Shown in pieces: positions 50,392-59,216 of a stretch of 59,216 nt of DNA; the first letter of the stretch is position 1, and each line of letters opens with the position of its first letter. The DNA is taken from the NCBI RefSeq assembly GCF_000374165.1, contig NZ_KB893733.1, forward strand, positions 1-59,216, written 5' to 3'. Position numbers and translations under genes: made by a program. Source of the DNA: Parafrankia elaeagni (lineage in GTDB: Bacteria > Actinomycetota > Actinomycetes > Frankiales > Frankiaceae). A model generated the notes under the pieces. The model was given only the letters and a program-made list of their open reading frames with translations. It ran no database searches and was not told the origin of the DNA.

Positions 50392-51798
50392 TCAGCCCGA
50401 GCAGGTGACGGCGCCCCGCCGCAGCGCGTGGCTGGCGTCGTTGCTGTCATCGGACCAGACGACAGGCTTGCGGCCCGCCGAGCAGGTCTCCGCCGGTGCG
50501 ATGGCGAACCCCTCGTTGTTGTAGTTCGACATGCCGGTGGGACGCGTGTACACCGCGGTGGCGGCGAACCGGCCCTGGGCGTTGACAGCCAGCGTCGCGG
50601 TGCGGCCCTGGCAGGTGTCGTCGCAGGCCGCCCACAGGTGGCCGGTCGCCGGCTCGTACTCCAGGTCCATGACGCCCGCGAGACCACTGGTGATCGTGGC
50701 GATCCGGGTGTAGCCGCCGCCGGCCTGGTCGAGCGCGTAGGCGTAGACCGTCGCGTTGGCCTCGAGCCCGACGAAGTACAGCCCGGTGCCGTGGCCCGGG
50801 TAGGCGACCGGGTTGTAGACGGCGCCGGCATGCTCGTCGTGGAAGCCGTGTGCGGTGAGGTAGGAGTCCGGGATCCAGGAGATGGCCTCGAGCCCGCTGT
50901 TGGCCGCCACCGCGGGCAGATCGGCGGTGAGGTTCCACTCCGCGGTCGCGTTCAGCGAGGTCGCCGTGGAGGCGATGTCGTAGCGGAGCACCTTCAGCAG
51001 GCTGGTACTGCCGCTGCTGTTGTTGCGCTCGGTGGCGACCAGCGCGCCGTCCGGGGTGATGACGACACCTTCCGCGTCGGGGTCGCCGGACCCGTTCGCG
51101 TAACGCAGGGTCTTCCCGCTCCCCCAGCCGCCGGACGTGTCAGGGGCCCAGTTCGTGCCGTTCGTGCCGTTCGGGACGAGACGGTAGAGGCGCCCGGCGC
51201 CGTTCTTGACCGCCCAGAGCACACCGGAGCTCTCGAAGGACAGCCCACTGAGGTTGGTTCCGAACACGTTCGTGCCGTCCGCGACGGCCACGGCGGAATC
51301 GCCGGGCCAGGCAACGACGGGCACCGGGCACACGTTCGCTGCTCCGCGGGTCGGCGCCGTCGTGGTGGCGAAGGTGCCGGTGCCGTCCGGGCACCGCCCG
51401 TAGGTCGTCGACGCATGCGACGTCCAGGAGTACGAGTCCACCAGCGACGTGCCGCCGGCCTGGTACAAACGCACCGAATCCGAACTGCCGAGGCCGAACT
51501 CCGGGTCGACGTCGAGGACCACCCGGCCACCGGACGCGAGCGACGTTCCCGACTCGACCGCGAAAGCATGCGAGTTGTCGTTATCCTTCACGACCCAGCC
51601 GGAAATACTCACCGACGTCCCGCCGGTGTTCACGAGTTCCACCCAGTCGCCGGGCGAACCCCCGCTCGACTCGACCTCGTTGATCCGGACACTGGCCGGG
51701 CCGTCCGCCGAGGCCGGCAGGACAGACAGGCCGAGCGAGACAAAGGCCAGGAGAACAGCGACGGCCAGTCGCGTTCTTCCACGGGAGGATCCGGACAC
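50392..51798 (-). CDS. secreted lamin-tail domain protein with beta-propeller-like C-terminus
   Basis: 468 residues. A Sec signal peptide (RTRLAVAVLLAFVSLGLSVLPASA) is followed by a lamin-tail domain (about 35-140: VRINEVESSGGSPGDWVELVNTG, SISGWVVKD, GGRVVLDV). The C-terminal 300 residues have propeller-like repeats (GLSFESSGVLWAVKNGAGRLYRL, DAEGVVITPDGALVATERN, LEAISWIPDS, GVMDLEYEPATGHLWAACDD), resembling phytase-like or esterase-like secreted propellers. It likely works outside the cell; the substrate is unknown. It has a GTG start. Confidence 0.85.
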   Translation of the reverse strand: MSGSSRGRTRLAVAVLLAFVSLGLSVLPASADGPASVRINEVESSGGSPGDWVELVNTGGTSVSISGWVVKDNDNSHAFAVESGTSLASGGRVVLDVDPEFGLGSSDSVRLYQAGGTSLVDSYSWTSHASTTYGRCPDGTGTFATTTAPTRGAANVCPVPVVAWPGDSAVAVADGTNVFGTNLSGLSFESSGVLWAVKNGAGRLYRLVPNGTNGTNWAPDTSGGWGSGKTLRYANGSGDPDAEGVVITPDGALVATERNNSSGSTSLLKVLRYDIASTATSLNATAEWNLTADLPAVAANSGLEAISWIPDSYLTAHGFHDEHAGAVYNPVAYPGHGTGLYFVGLEANATVYAYALDQAGGGYTRIATITSGLAGVMDLEYEPATGHLWAACDDTCQGRTATLAVNAQGRFAATAVYTRPTGMSNYNNEGFAIAPAETCSAGRKPVVWSDDSNDASHALRRGAVTCSG

Positions 51799-51951
51799 GC
51801 AGCCACTCCTTCTCGCGGGTCAACCGGCAGGAGAAAGCACACTGTGCTCATTGCCGAGCCTCCCGCGCCCCGCGGACCGGAGCCTGAACCCGCGGCCAAC
51901 ACGACCCGCAGTCTGGATGACCACACGTCGCGGCGACGCAGGGTCGGCCCG

Positions 51952-52332
51952 TCAGGCCCGCTGGTTGCGGCGCTGCTCGCGACGAGCCCGGGCGCCGGGC
52001 GGTGCCTGCGGGACCTCGTCGGCGCGGCTCGTCAGGTGCTTGTGGCGGTAGCCGTGCTCGTCCAGCCATGCCAGCGCGCGGGTCTCACCCCGCGCTGCCA
52101 CCGCGGCCGATTCGATGTTGGTGCCGGCGGCGGTGTCGACGTCGACGGTGATCTCGAACCGGAAGGTGAAGAACGGCCGGGCGTCGATCTCGTAGGTGAG
52201 GGTGCCCTCGGAGGTGAAGGCGGCGCGCAACGGCTCATGCTCCGCCGCGTGCGCCGCCAGTTCGGCGCGCTGCTCCGCGGTGAGGTCGGCGAAGGCGCCG
52301 CGGACGATGACTCGGAAGGTTCGGGCACTCAC
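51952..52332 (-). CDS. DUF6204 family protein
   Basis: 126 residues. The pattern ARTFRVIVRGAFADLTAEQRAEL, then HEPLRAAFTSEGTLTYE, FFTFRFEITV and RALAWLDEHGY matches an actinobacterial family known as DUF6204, small alpha/beta proteins of unknown role. The GTG at 52332 is preceded by GAGGCC. Confidence 0.75.
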   Translation of the reverse strand: MSARTFRVIVRGAFADLTAEQRAELAAHAAEHEPLRAAFTSEGTLTYEIDARPFFTFRFEITVDVDTAAGTNIESAAVAARGETRALAWLDEHGYRHKHLTSRADEVPQAPPGARARREQRRNQRA

Positions 52333-52490
52333 CGGCCTCACGGAACCATCCCGGCGCGCTCACGTCCACGGAATTTCGGGCACCCGGAGACGTCCGACGG
52401 GTCTCGGTACGCCGCCCCGGCGCGGGGCAATCGCACAGGCGGGCCACCATCATCGCGGGCTGCAACGGACCGAGAGGAAGATTTCCCGGG

Positions 52491-53393
52491 TCAGGGCAGT
52501 ATGGCCTCAGCAAATCGGCGCAACAACCCACCGAAAGGACCGGAACCCTTGTCGCCACCGGCGTCACCGGTGATACGCAGGACAACCTGGTCAGCTCCGG
52601 CGGCATGGTACTCACGGACGCGGGCGACAATGGAGTCGACGTCCCCCCAGGCGGTCACCGCGTCGAGAAACCTCGGTTCCAGGCCATCGATCTCCGGCTC
52701 CGTGAACCCCATGCGGAGGAAACTGCGCCGGTAGCCAGGTGTGGTGACGAAGAACCGCAGGCTCTCCGCCGCCGTCGCCCGCGCGGTGGCCGGATCGACC
52801 TCGGGAATCACCGCCAACAGCACCGCCAGTGCCGGGCCCGCGCCGAGAGTCGCCCGTGCCTTCCCTACATAGTCCGGGGTGACCAGGTAGGGATAGGCGC
52901 CGGACGCCCGGTCGCGGGCCAGCGCGAGCACGGCCGGACCGAGCGCGGCAAGAACCCGTGAGGACGCGGGCACGCTTCCGGCACTGGTTCCAGCGTCACG
53001 CCCGTCCAGGGTGTCGAGATAGGCATTGAGGGACCGCAACGGCCGGGGCCCGTGCGCGCCGCCGAGACCGACCACGAACCGGCCGGGGAACGACTCCTCG
53101 AGGTCCGCGTAGGTGCGCGCCACCTCGGCCGCCGGCACCACATCTACCGGGATGATGCCGCTGGCCGCCTGGATCCGCCCCGTTGCCCGCACGATCCGGT
53201 CGATGACGGGCAGGTTGTTACCCTGGCCGCCCGCCAGCCACACCGTGGAGTAGCCGGCCGCCTCCGCCTCCCGCGCGAGGACGATCTCCGCGTCGGGCCG
53301 GTCCGCCGCAAGTCCGGATGCCGCGATTCCCAAGGGTCCAAGAGTCACCACGCTCCGCACAACCGCGACCCACCCGGCCGTGTTCCCCGTCAC
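52491..53393 (-). CDS. LLM class F420-dependent oxidoreductase
   Basis: About 300 residues of luciferase-like (beta/alpha)8 fold, actinobacterial TIGR03620-like. Visible: EIVLAREAEAAGYSTVWLAGG, IDRIVRATGRIQAASGII, TYADLEESFPGRFVVGLG, SRVLAALGPAVLALARDRASG, YLVTPDYVGKAR and VTAWGDVDSIVARVREY. It probably uses F420H2 as hydride carrier. The start could also be the GTG at 53360. It begins 10 bp after the Clp-N-like gene and is likely co-transcribed with it. Confidence 0.85.
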   Translation of the reverse strand: MTGNTAGWVAVVRSVVTLGPLGIAASGLAADRPDAEIVLAREAEAAGYSTVWLAGGQGNNLPVIDRIVRATGRIQAASGIIPVDVVPAAEVARTYADLEESFPGRFVVGLGGAHGPRPLRSLNAYLDTLDGRDAGTSAGSVPASSRVLAALGPAVLALARDRASGAYPYLVTPDYVGKARATLGAGPALAVLLAVIPEVDPATARATAAESLRFFVTTPGYRRSFLRMGFTEPEIDGLEPRFLDAVTAWGDVDSIVARVREYHAAGADQVVLRITGDAGGDKGSGPFGGLLRRFAEAILP

Positions 53394-53403
53394 CCGGCCG
53401 GTC

Positions 53404-54096
53404 TCAGCCTGCCTCGTTCTCCCGCGCCTCGGCGAGCAGTGCACGAAGGTCGATGCCCTCCTCCGCGTGCACCCGGCACCGTGTGTTCGCCGTGTCGCCG
53501 GGAAAGTAGCTGATGGCCCACCGCCACTCGGTCCCGGGCGGATGGTGCTGACGCAGCAGGACGAGAAGCGGCTCCGCGGATCCGACGACGTCCAGATGGT
53601 GCTGTCCGCGCCAGGGGCGGTGCCGGGGCGCCGGCACCTCGGGGACCCGCGTCCCTCGCCGGCGAAGTTCCTCGACGACCTCGCCCGCCGAGGTGCCCAG
53701 GTCTACGAGCACACCGCCGATGACGGTCGGATCCGCGTAGAGGACAGCGAGAAGCCAGTGCTCCCGTTCGGTCTCCGGCCACCCCCAGGCAAACGCGAAC
53801 CCCTCCGCCCTGCCCTTGATCTCGTGAGCGCTGGGTCCGAGAGTTGTCGCTCTCCCCGCGTCGCGTTCCACCTCCGCCGGGTCGTATCCGAGCTGTTCAG
53901 ACCGCATGCGGACACGCTCGGCACGTACGGAGCGAAGACGTTCGGAAGTCACCCCGAGATCAGCCAGCAGATCACGGACACCGGACGGCTCGGTCGCGAG
54001 CGCAAACAGGACGTCGAACCCGTCGACAGAATTCCCTGCGCTCTGCCCGGCCTGGGCGAACGCCTGCTGAACGATGGTTACGGACATCCGATCCAT
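53404..54096 (-). CDS. Clp N-terminal repeat domain protein
   Basis: 230 residues with no ATPase domain. Two Clp-N-like helical repeats are visible: VQQAFAQAGQSAGNSVDGFDVLFALATEPSGVRDLLADLGV, and GRAEGFAFAWGWPETEREHWLLAVLYADPTVIGGVLVDLGT. These resemble the substrate- or adaptor-binding repeats of ClpC/ClpA. The C-terminal 90 residues are unassigned. It may act as a stand-alone adaptor. The ATG at 54096 is one of two close choices (also 54087). Confidence 0.75.
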   Translation of the reverse strand: MDRMSVTIVQQAFAQAGQSAGNSVDGFDVLFALATEPSGVRDLLADLGVTSERLRSVRAERVRMRSEQLGYDPAEVERDAGRATTLGPSAHEIKGRAEGFAFAWGWPETEREHWLLAVLYADPTVIGGVLVDLGTSAGEVVEELRRRGTRVPEVPAPRHRPWRGQHHLDVVGSAEPLLVLLRQHHPPGTEWRWAISYFPGDTANTRCRVHAEEGIDLRALLAEARENEAG

Positions 54097-54443
54097 GCGG
54101 GTCACACTATCGCCCGCGGGAACACATCCCGAACCACAGGAATGGGCATCCCGTAAGCGGTCGCGAGCACCGGTCATCCCATGCCGCCGCAACCGGTACG
54201 TCCTCACCCACAGTCGGCCAGAACACCGGTTCCGCGGGACGAACGGGCCGTCCCAGGCGTGATCTACAGCGTCGCGCCGGGGCCGCGCGAGGAACTGTTC
54301 GAGCCGTATCCGGTGGAGGCCGCCAGGCTCCTCGCGGCCGAGCGGGTCCGCACGCCCCTCACCTGAGCCCACCGACCCGACCAGCCCACAGACTCGGCGA
54401 CGCTCGTCCCGGCGCAGTAAGATCATGAGTATATTCTGACGAT
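54097..54443. other. divergent region before the first PadR gene, possible gene remnant
   Basis: 347 bp. A + strand open stretch at about 54240-54366 reads PGVIYSVAPGPREELFEPYP then an AARLLAAERVRTPLT end; it looks like the C-terminus of a protein, but I do not recognise it and it has no proper start. The right end holds the PadR operator. Confidence 0.35.
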
Positions 54444-54452
54444 ATGAGCATG
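54424..54452. promoter_or_regulatory. dyad operator overlapping the first PadR start codon
   Basis: The sequence fits CATG-N3-ATAT-N7-ATAT-N3-CATG, symmetric over 29 bp, and covers the ATG at 54444. It is a good candidate for autoregulation by the PadR dimer. Confidence 0.55.
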
Positions 54453-54788
54453 GAGGAGATCCGTGAGCCGACCTTCCTGGTCCTCGCGGCACTCGCCGAC
54501 GGGGCAAAGCACGGCTACGCGTTGATCAAGGAGGTCGAAGGCATCTCCTCGGGTCGGGTGACACTGCGGGCGGGAACCCTCTACGCCGCCCTCGGCCGCC
54601 TGGCCGAGGGCGGGTTGATACACCAGAGCGGCGAGGAAGTGGTCGACGGACGGCTCCGGCGCTATTACGACCTCACCGAAGCCGGCGCCGAAGCCCTGGC
54701 CGCACAGACCACCCGTCTGCGGCAGAACGTCGTCGAGGCCGACCGCCGGCTACGCGCGCGGGCTCGCCTGGGAAAGGCACCGGCGTGA
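54444..54788 (+). CDS. PadR family transcriptional regulator (first copy)
   Basis: 114 residues. Winged helix: REPTFLVLAALADGAKHGYALIKEVEG, RVTLRAGTLYAALGRLAEGGLI, and the wing VVDGRLRRYYDLTEAG; a short C-terminal dimer helix follows (PadR-s2 type). It should repress its own operon by binding the dyad over its start. The stop overlaps the next gene by GTGA. It is about 85% identical by eye to the second copy at 56105. Confidence 0.93.
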   Translation: MSMEEIREPTFLVLAALADGAKHGYALIKEVEGISSGRVTLRAGTLYAALGRLAEGGLIHQSGEEVVDGRLRRYYDLTEAGAEALAAQTTRLRQNVVEADRRLRARARLGKAPA

Positions 54789-55837
54789 CCGCGCGTCTGG
54801 AGGCGGTCTACCGCCGGCTGCTGCGTTGCTACCCACCCCGGTGGCGGCAGGAGCACGAGGACGAGATCGTCGCCACGCTGCTGGACGTCGCGGACGCCGG
54901 CCAGCGAACCAGGCCGAGCGCCGGTGAGATCGCGAACCTGGTCGCCCACGGCCTGGCCGCCCGACTCGGCGCTTCACGCGGCCTGGTACCCGCCGTGGTG
55001 TGGCACCGGGTCGCAGTCCTGGCCCTCGCCTCGGTGGCCACCCTGTCGTTGAGCCTGTTCATCGTGGCGGAGGTACTGCCCGTGCCGTTCTCGGCGGCCG
55101 GAGGCTACGTACCGGACCGCTCCGGGCTGACCTTCGGCCCGTTCGTCACGCTCGGCGCAGCCTTCTACCCCCTGCCGGTCCTCGCCTTCGCCGCCGCCGT
55201 GGTCGGCGCCCGGCGCACGTCCCGCGCGCTGTTGGGCCTCACCTGCCTCGCGGTGTGCGCCGTTCTACCGGCCGCGGCGTGGAGCGACGCCGAACGGCCC
55301 GTGCTGTACCTGCTCGTGACGTTGGGCCTACTGGCGGGGATGGCTGCGGTCGGCATGCCACCGATGGTCCCCCGCCGCGACCTGCTCGCCACCACGGCGC
55401 TGTTCGGCCTGCTGCTGGCCTGCGCAGCCGTCTACGGTGTCGTGTACTACCGCCCGACCTACCCTGGTAACGGCTGGAACCTGCCGCTCGTCGCCTACCG
55501 CGGCCACTATGGACTTCTCGCCGCGGTCGGGTCGACGGTGCCGGCCGCCGTCATCGTCGGCGCCGCCGTCGCGACCGTGGCCAGTGTGCGGCGTCCCGGC
55601 TGGATCGTGGCGGCTTTCGTGGTCGGCGGGTCGTGGTCAGTGATACCCGTGGCGGCGTCGATCCGCTACCCCCGCTGGGGATGGGGGTACGACAACTACG
55701 CCATCCTCGGCTTCGTGTTCGTCTTCGCCCTCATCGCCCTGGCCGCCGCCGTCGATCTGTTTCGCGCCGCGGACCTGAGAATCGTGCGGAACCCGGGCCT
55801 GTCATCCACCGGCCGCGACGCCGCCGAGCCCGAGTAG
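54785..55837 (+). CDS. HAAS-type membrane protein coupled to PadR (first copy)
   Basis: 350 residues. The N-terminal 70 residues (YRRLLRCYPPRWRQEHEDEIVATLLDVAD) form the cytoplasmic HAAS-like helical domain known in PadR partners; seven or eight TM helices follow. A GTGA overlap with the PadR stop implies coupling. The pair probably senses a membrane or ligand signal and relays it to PadR, but the stimulus is unknown. Confidence 0.75.
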   Translation: MTARLEAVYRRLLRCYPPRWRQEHEDEIVATLLDVADAGQRTRPSAGEIANLVAHGLAARLGASRGLVPAVVWHRVAVLALASVATLSLSLFIVAEVLPVPFSAAGGYVPDRSGLTFGPFVTLGAAFYPLPVLAFAAAVVGARRTSRALLGLTCLAVCAVLPAAAWSDAERPVLYLLVTLGLLAGMAAVGMPPMVPRRDLLATTALFGLLLACAAVYGVVYYRPTYPGNGWNLPLVAYRGHYGLLAAVGSTVPAAVIVGAAVATVASVRRPGWIVAAFVVGGSWSVIPVAASIRYPRWGWGYDNYAILGFVFVFALIALAAAVDLFRAADLRIVRNPGLSSTGRDAAEPE

Positions 55838-56072
55838 TGTGCCGGCGGAACCAGGGTGAAAGTGCATGCCGTACGTCGCTCCTGCCGGGACATACGATTC
55901 ATGGCGTGGGTGGGTCCACGCATAGCCCGCCGCATTTCCTGGACGTCGACGGGCCGCTCATTCCCTTCGGTGGATCGACGACCGACCACCCGACCTAAGG
56001 CCGCGTTCCCGGTACGTCCGGCCGGAACGGCCGTCAGCCATCCGGCCTCGGCGTCACCAGCTACCGGCACCG

Positions 56073-56097
56073 GCATATATCGATCGTCGGTATATGC
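56073..56097. promoter_or_regulatory. perfect inverted repeat upstream of the second PadR gene
   Basis: GCATATA (56073-56079), 11 nt, TATATGC (56091-56097), 7 bp before the GTG at 56105. The TATATGC half may double as a -10 element, which would make the transcript leaderless or nearly so. It is probably the operator of the second PadR. Confidence 0.6.
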
Positions 56098-56104
56098 TGT
56101 CGAA

Positions 56105-56449
56105 GTGGGTATCGAGGACATCCGCGAGCCGACCTTCCTGGTCCTCGCGGCACTCGCTGACGGGGCCAAACACGGGTACGCGGTGATCCGGGAGGTCGAG
56201 GCCATCTCCGACGGCCGGGTGACGCTGCGGGCGGGCACCCTCTACGCCGCTCTCGGCCGACTGGCCGACCAGGGGCTGGTGCGTCAGAGCGGCGAGGAGG
56301 TGGTCGACGGGCGACTCCGGCGCTACTACGACCTCACCGACGCCGGCGTCGAGGTTCTCGCCGCACAGGCCGCCCGCCTGCGACAGAACGCCGCCGAGGC
56401 CGACCGTCGACTTCGTTCACGGCCTCGTCCAGTGCAGGCACCGGCATGA
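56105..56449 (+). CDS. PadR family transcriptional regulator (second copy)
   Basis: 114 residues, near-identical in layout to the copy at 54444 (REPTFLVLAALADGAKHGYAVIREVE, TLYAALGRLADQGLV, DGRLRRYYDLTDAG). The GTG at 56105 is chosen by alignment with the first copy; the frame is open much further upstream without homology. It is a tandem duplicate with its own operator; the stop overlaps the following gene by ATGA. Confidence 0.93.
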   Translation: MGIEDIREPTFLVLAALADGAKHGYAVIREVEAISDGRVTLRAGTLYAALGRLADQGLVRQSGEEVVDGRLRRYYDLTDAGVEVLAAQAARLRQNAAEADRRLRSRPRPVQAPA

Positions 56450-57559
56450 CGGCCCCGCGGCTCGAGATCGTCTACCGCCGTCTGCTGAAGTGCTACCCAC
56501 CCCGGTGGCAGCAGCGGCACGCGGACGAGGTCGTCGCCACGCTCCTGGACGTCGCCGACGCGGAGGGACGCACCAGGCCGAGCCCCGGCGAAGCCGCGAA
56601 CCTGCTCGCCCATGGCCTCGCCGCCAGGTTCGGCGCCTCGCTGGACCTGCTGCCCGCGACGGTGCGGAACCGCGTCGCGGCCATGGCGTTCGCTTCCGTC
56701 GCCACTCTCCTGCGCCCTTTTCGTCGTGGCCGAGGTGCTACCCCGGCCGTTTCCGGCCGACGGGGGTAACTGGCGGGACGAGTCTGGTCTGACCTTCGGC
56801 CCGTTCGTCACCATGGGCGCGGCCCTCTATCCCCTGCCGGTCCTCGCCTTCGTCGCGGCCGCGGCGAAGGCCCGCCGCGTCGCCCGCGCCATGCTGGGGC
56901 TCACCTGCCTCGCGGTCCTCACGATTCTTGTGTTGCCGCTGGCCACCCCTTCGATGGACGCCGAGCGGCCGCAGTTGTATCTGCTCGCCGTGCTGGGCGT
57001 GCTGGCAGCGCTGGCGGCGGGCGGATACTCGGCGGGGGTTTCCCGCCGCGACCTGTTCGGCGCCGTGGCGCTACACGGCCTGCTCCTCGCGGGTGCGACA
57101 GCTCTCAGCGTGTCGCTGTTCCGCCGGACCTACCCCAGCGACCACTGGAACTGGCCTCTTCACGCCTACCGTGGCTACGGCGGCCTGCTCGACACCGTCG
57201 AGATGATCGTGCCGGCCGTCGTCGCCGTCGGGGCTCTCCTCGCGACCGCGGCCAGCGTGCGGCGACCCGGCTGGATCGTGGCGACCTTCACCATCGGCGG
57301 AATCTGGTCGCTTCTCCCGATCGCGGATTCCATCCGCTACGGCCGCTGGGCCTGGGAGAACACCTACGCCGGGCTCGGATTCCTGTTCGTCTTCGGGCTC
57401 ATCGCCCTGGCGGCGGTCGTCGATCTCTTCCGTGCGGCCGGGCTGAAGGTCGTGCGGACCTCGGATCCGCCACACAACACTTCTGGCTCACCGGCCCGGG
57501 CCGAGCCGAGCACCTTCACCACGAGGTCGACGCTGCCGGGCCCGCCACCAGCACCGTAA
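56446..57559 (+). pseudogene. HAAS-type membrane protein (second copy), frameshifted
   Basis: Frame 1 encodes the HAAS-like domain and the start of TM1 (up to FASVATL), then runs into RPFRRG and stops at 56769. The +1-shifted frame picks up at about 56712 with ALFVVAEVLPRPFPADGG and SGLTFGPFVTMG and continues to 57559, matching the first copy throughout. Comparison with the intact copy places the frame change at about 56700-56715 and suggests loss of 2 nt (or gain of 1). A sequencing error or a programmed shift cannot be excluded. The 3' end overlaps the converging lnt gene by 72 nt. Confidence 0.8.
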
Positions 57560-58950
57560 AGCCCTGGCCTCGTCACTCGAACAACGCGATCGGTACCGGC
57601 GGAGCGCCCGCACCGCGGCACCGAGTGCGACGGCCGCGACGACGGCGAGCGAGCCGTGCGGTACCCAGTCGCCGAGGCAGGCGTACAGGGTGCGGGTCGC
57701 ACCGGCCAGCGGCAGGTCGACGACGTAGGCGCCGCGCTCGTCCGTGCCCAGGCGGAACAGCTGCCGGCCCGAGGTGTCGAAGGCGGTGGACACGCCGGTC
57801 AGCGTGGCGTGCAGGACGGGCCGCCCCGACTCCACCGCCCGCAGCGCTGCCAGGCTCGCATGCTGGTCGGGTGCCCAGCTGTCCTGGAATGTCGAGGTGG
57901 CCGACTGGACGACGACCACATCCGCGCCGTCGTTCGCCAGATGACGGGCCAGGTCCGGGAAGGCCGACTCGAAGCAGACCAACGGACCGAGCCGGACCGT
58001 CCTGCCGTTCAGTTCCCCCGCGTCGAGCACGGTGAGCCGGTCACCCCTGCGGCGGTTCTCGGCGGCCGCCTCGGTCACTGCGGTCAGCCAGCCGAGGACG
58101 GGGCGCAGCGGGATGTACTCCCCGAAAGGCACCAGCCGCATCTTGTCGTACCGCCCGCGCGGGCCGTCCGGGCCGACCAGTACCGCCGACTTGTAGATCC
58201 CCCCGCCCCCGTCGTCGGGGCTGGCGTCCTCGCCGGCACGCCGCGCGTCGGTGTTGACCAGGATCTGGACACCGAGCGCACGGGACAGCTCCTCGATCTG
58301 GCGCAGCCGTGCCTGATCATCGACGAGATCGAACCCGACGCTGCTCTCCCCCCACACGACCAGGTCGACTCCGGCGCCGGCCAGGGTCCTGGTGGCCCCC
58401 ACACCGTCGGTGAACCGCGCGTCGGCACCGTGGACGACGCCTGGCTGGACGACGCCGACAGTGAGCGTGCCGGTGGTGGCCGGGATGGGGATGGCCGCCG
58501 CGCATGCCACCATCGTGGTGACGAGGAGGCCGGCGGCGAGCGCGGGGCCGGCCCGCCGCCAGTCCCGGGACGGTCCCCGCCGCGGCGGCCGCGCGCCTGG
58601 CATGACCGCGGCGGCCACCAGCAGGTTGACGGCGGCGAGCAGGAAGCTCAGCAGCCATGTCCCGCCGACGGCGGCCAGCGGCAGGACCGGTCGGGCGTTC
58701 CACTGGCTGGCTCCGAGCAGCGCCCAGGGCCCGCCGAAGCCCTCCCACGACCGGACGAACTCGCCGACCACCCAGGCAGACGGGACGACCAGCACCCAGC
58801 CGAGACGGCACACCCCGGGCAGGCGGGGGGGCAGGCGCGGGCGCAGCGCCGTCCAGACCAGGACGCCCCACGGCATCCAGGTGGCGCCGAGCGCCAGGCC
58901 GAGGAGGACGAGAAACGGACCGGTGGTGGGCGCGAGCCAGTAACAGGTGA
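57488..58950 (-). pseudogene. lnt: apolipoprotein N-acyltransferase, 5' end replaced by an insertion sequence
   Basis: From the first ATG (58876) 462 residues remain; Lnt is normally over 500. Lnt-like sequence continues upstream in frame as CYWLAPTTGPFLVLLGLALG to about 58950, where transposase sequence begins, so about 100 residues with the first TM helices are gone. The nitrilase domain is intact: Glu in VVWGESSVGFDL, Lys in YDKMRLVPFGEYIPL, Cys in GPLVCFESAFPDL. Lnt adds the third acyl chain to lipoproteins at the outer face of the membrane. Translation from the internal ATG is possible but would lack part of the membrane domain. Confidence 0.8.
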
Positions 58951-58959
58951 CTCTGCTGC

Positions 58960-59216
58960 TTAATTCGCGGTCGGGGTTGTGCGCTGCTGGCTGAGGCGGG
59001 TGAGTCTGCTGGTGCGGGGTGTGAAGGGCGGCTGGTGGGGGTTCCAGTGGGCGTCGAGGCGGATGACGTTGACCGCGGTGGCGGAGAAGGCGTGTTGGAG
59101 GCGGGTCTTGGGCAGGCCGCGGTAGCGGGCGTTGCGCAGGCCGGTGACGTCGAGGGCCTGGTTGATGGTTCCTTCGATCCCGGCGCGTAGGGCGTAGCGG
59201 GTCTTCCAGGTGTCGG
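58960..59216 (-). mobile_element. IS1182-family transposase, C-terminal part
   Basis: 85 codons on the - strand running from the right edge to a TAA at 58960-58962. The sequence YALRAGIEGTINQAL with DVTGLRNARYRGLPKTRLQH and FSATAVNVIRLDAHW matches the end of IS1182-type DDE transposases (the catalytic Glu is in the AGIEGT segment). The insertion end must lie at about 58950, between the stop and the lnt homology. The rest of the element is outside the window. Confidence 0.85.

Overview
This window comes from a very GC-rich actinobacterium. Third codon positions are almost all G or C, GTG and TTG starts are common, and genes often overlap by ATGA or GTGA. The his/trp/lgt/gltBD gene order, the LexA-type box, the DUF6204 and PadR-HAAS families and an IS1182-type transposase all fit a Frankia-like organism (Frankiaceae). 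The genus is inferred from gene order and style, not from a database search.

Positions 1-10617 hold an accessory region with more mixed base composition, read as an orphan natural-product cluster on the + strand. It contains an N-terminally truncated SDR, a PaaK-like adenylate-forming ligase, a BacA-like prephenate decarboxylase-family protein translationally coupled to it, an amidohydrolase, a CxxCxxC-type flavin reductase, an MFS exporter and a 1183-residue NRPS protein (A domain interrupted by a methyltransferase, then T and TE, with no condensation domain). This is the most likely place for an undescribed pathway.

Positions 10751-15510, on the - strand, hold a TauE/SafE exporter preceded by a perfect 13-bp inverted repeat, a TerB-like protein, a large membrane protein with a PI-PLC-like domain, and an adenylate kinase paralogue with altered AMP-site residues.

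Positions 15750-43483 are the core metabolic block, mostly on the - strand: gltD-gltB (with a candidate GlnR site upstream), lgt-trpA-trpB-trpC, a Trp-associated membrane protein-trpE-hisI, and hisF-priA, hisH-hisB-hisC-hisD. Three units interrupt it: a + strand coiled-coil gene under a perfect actinobacterial SOS box, a heterodimeric ABC exporter pair between hisF and hisI, and a + strand ABC-2 efflux cassette between priA and hisH. No trpF is present here, which fits a bifunctional PriA.

Positions 43673-54096 are a mixed region: an O-methyltransferase, a DUF2071 protein, a surface protein with an LPLTG motif and Trp-Pro-Gly repeats, PPK2, a Ser/Thr kinase remnant abutting a PaaI-type thioesterase, a MazG-like protein, a secreted lamin-tail protein, DUF6204, an F420-type LLM oxidoreductase and a Clp-N-like protein.

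Positions 54424-59216 contain two tandem PadR/HAAS-type membrane pairs, each with a dyad operator; the second membrane gene is frameshifted. They are followed by an apolipoprotein N-acyltransferase gene that has lost its 5' end at an IS1182-type transposase running off the right edge.
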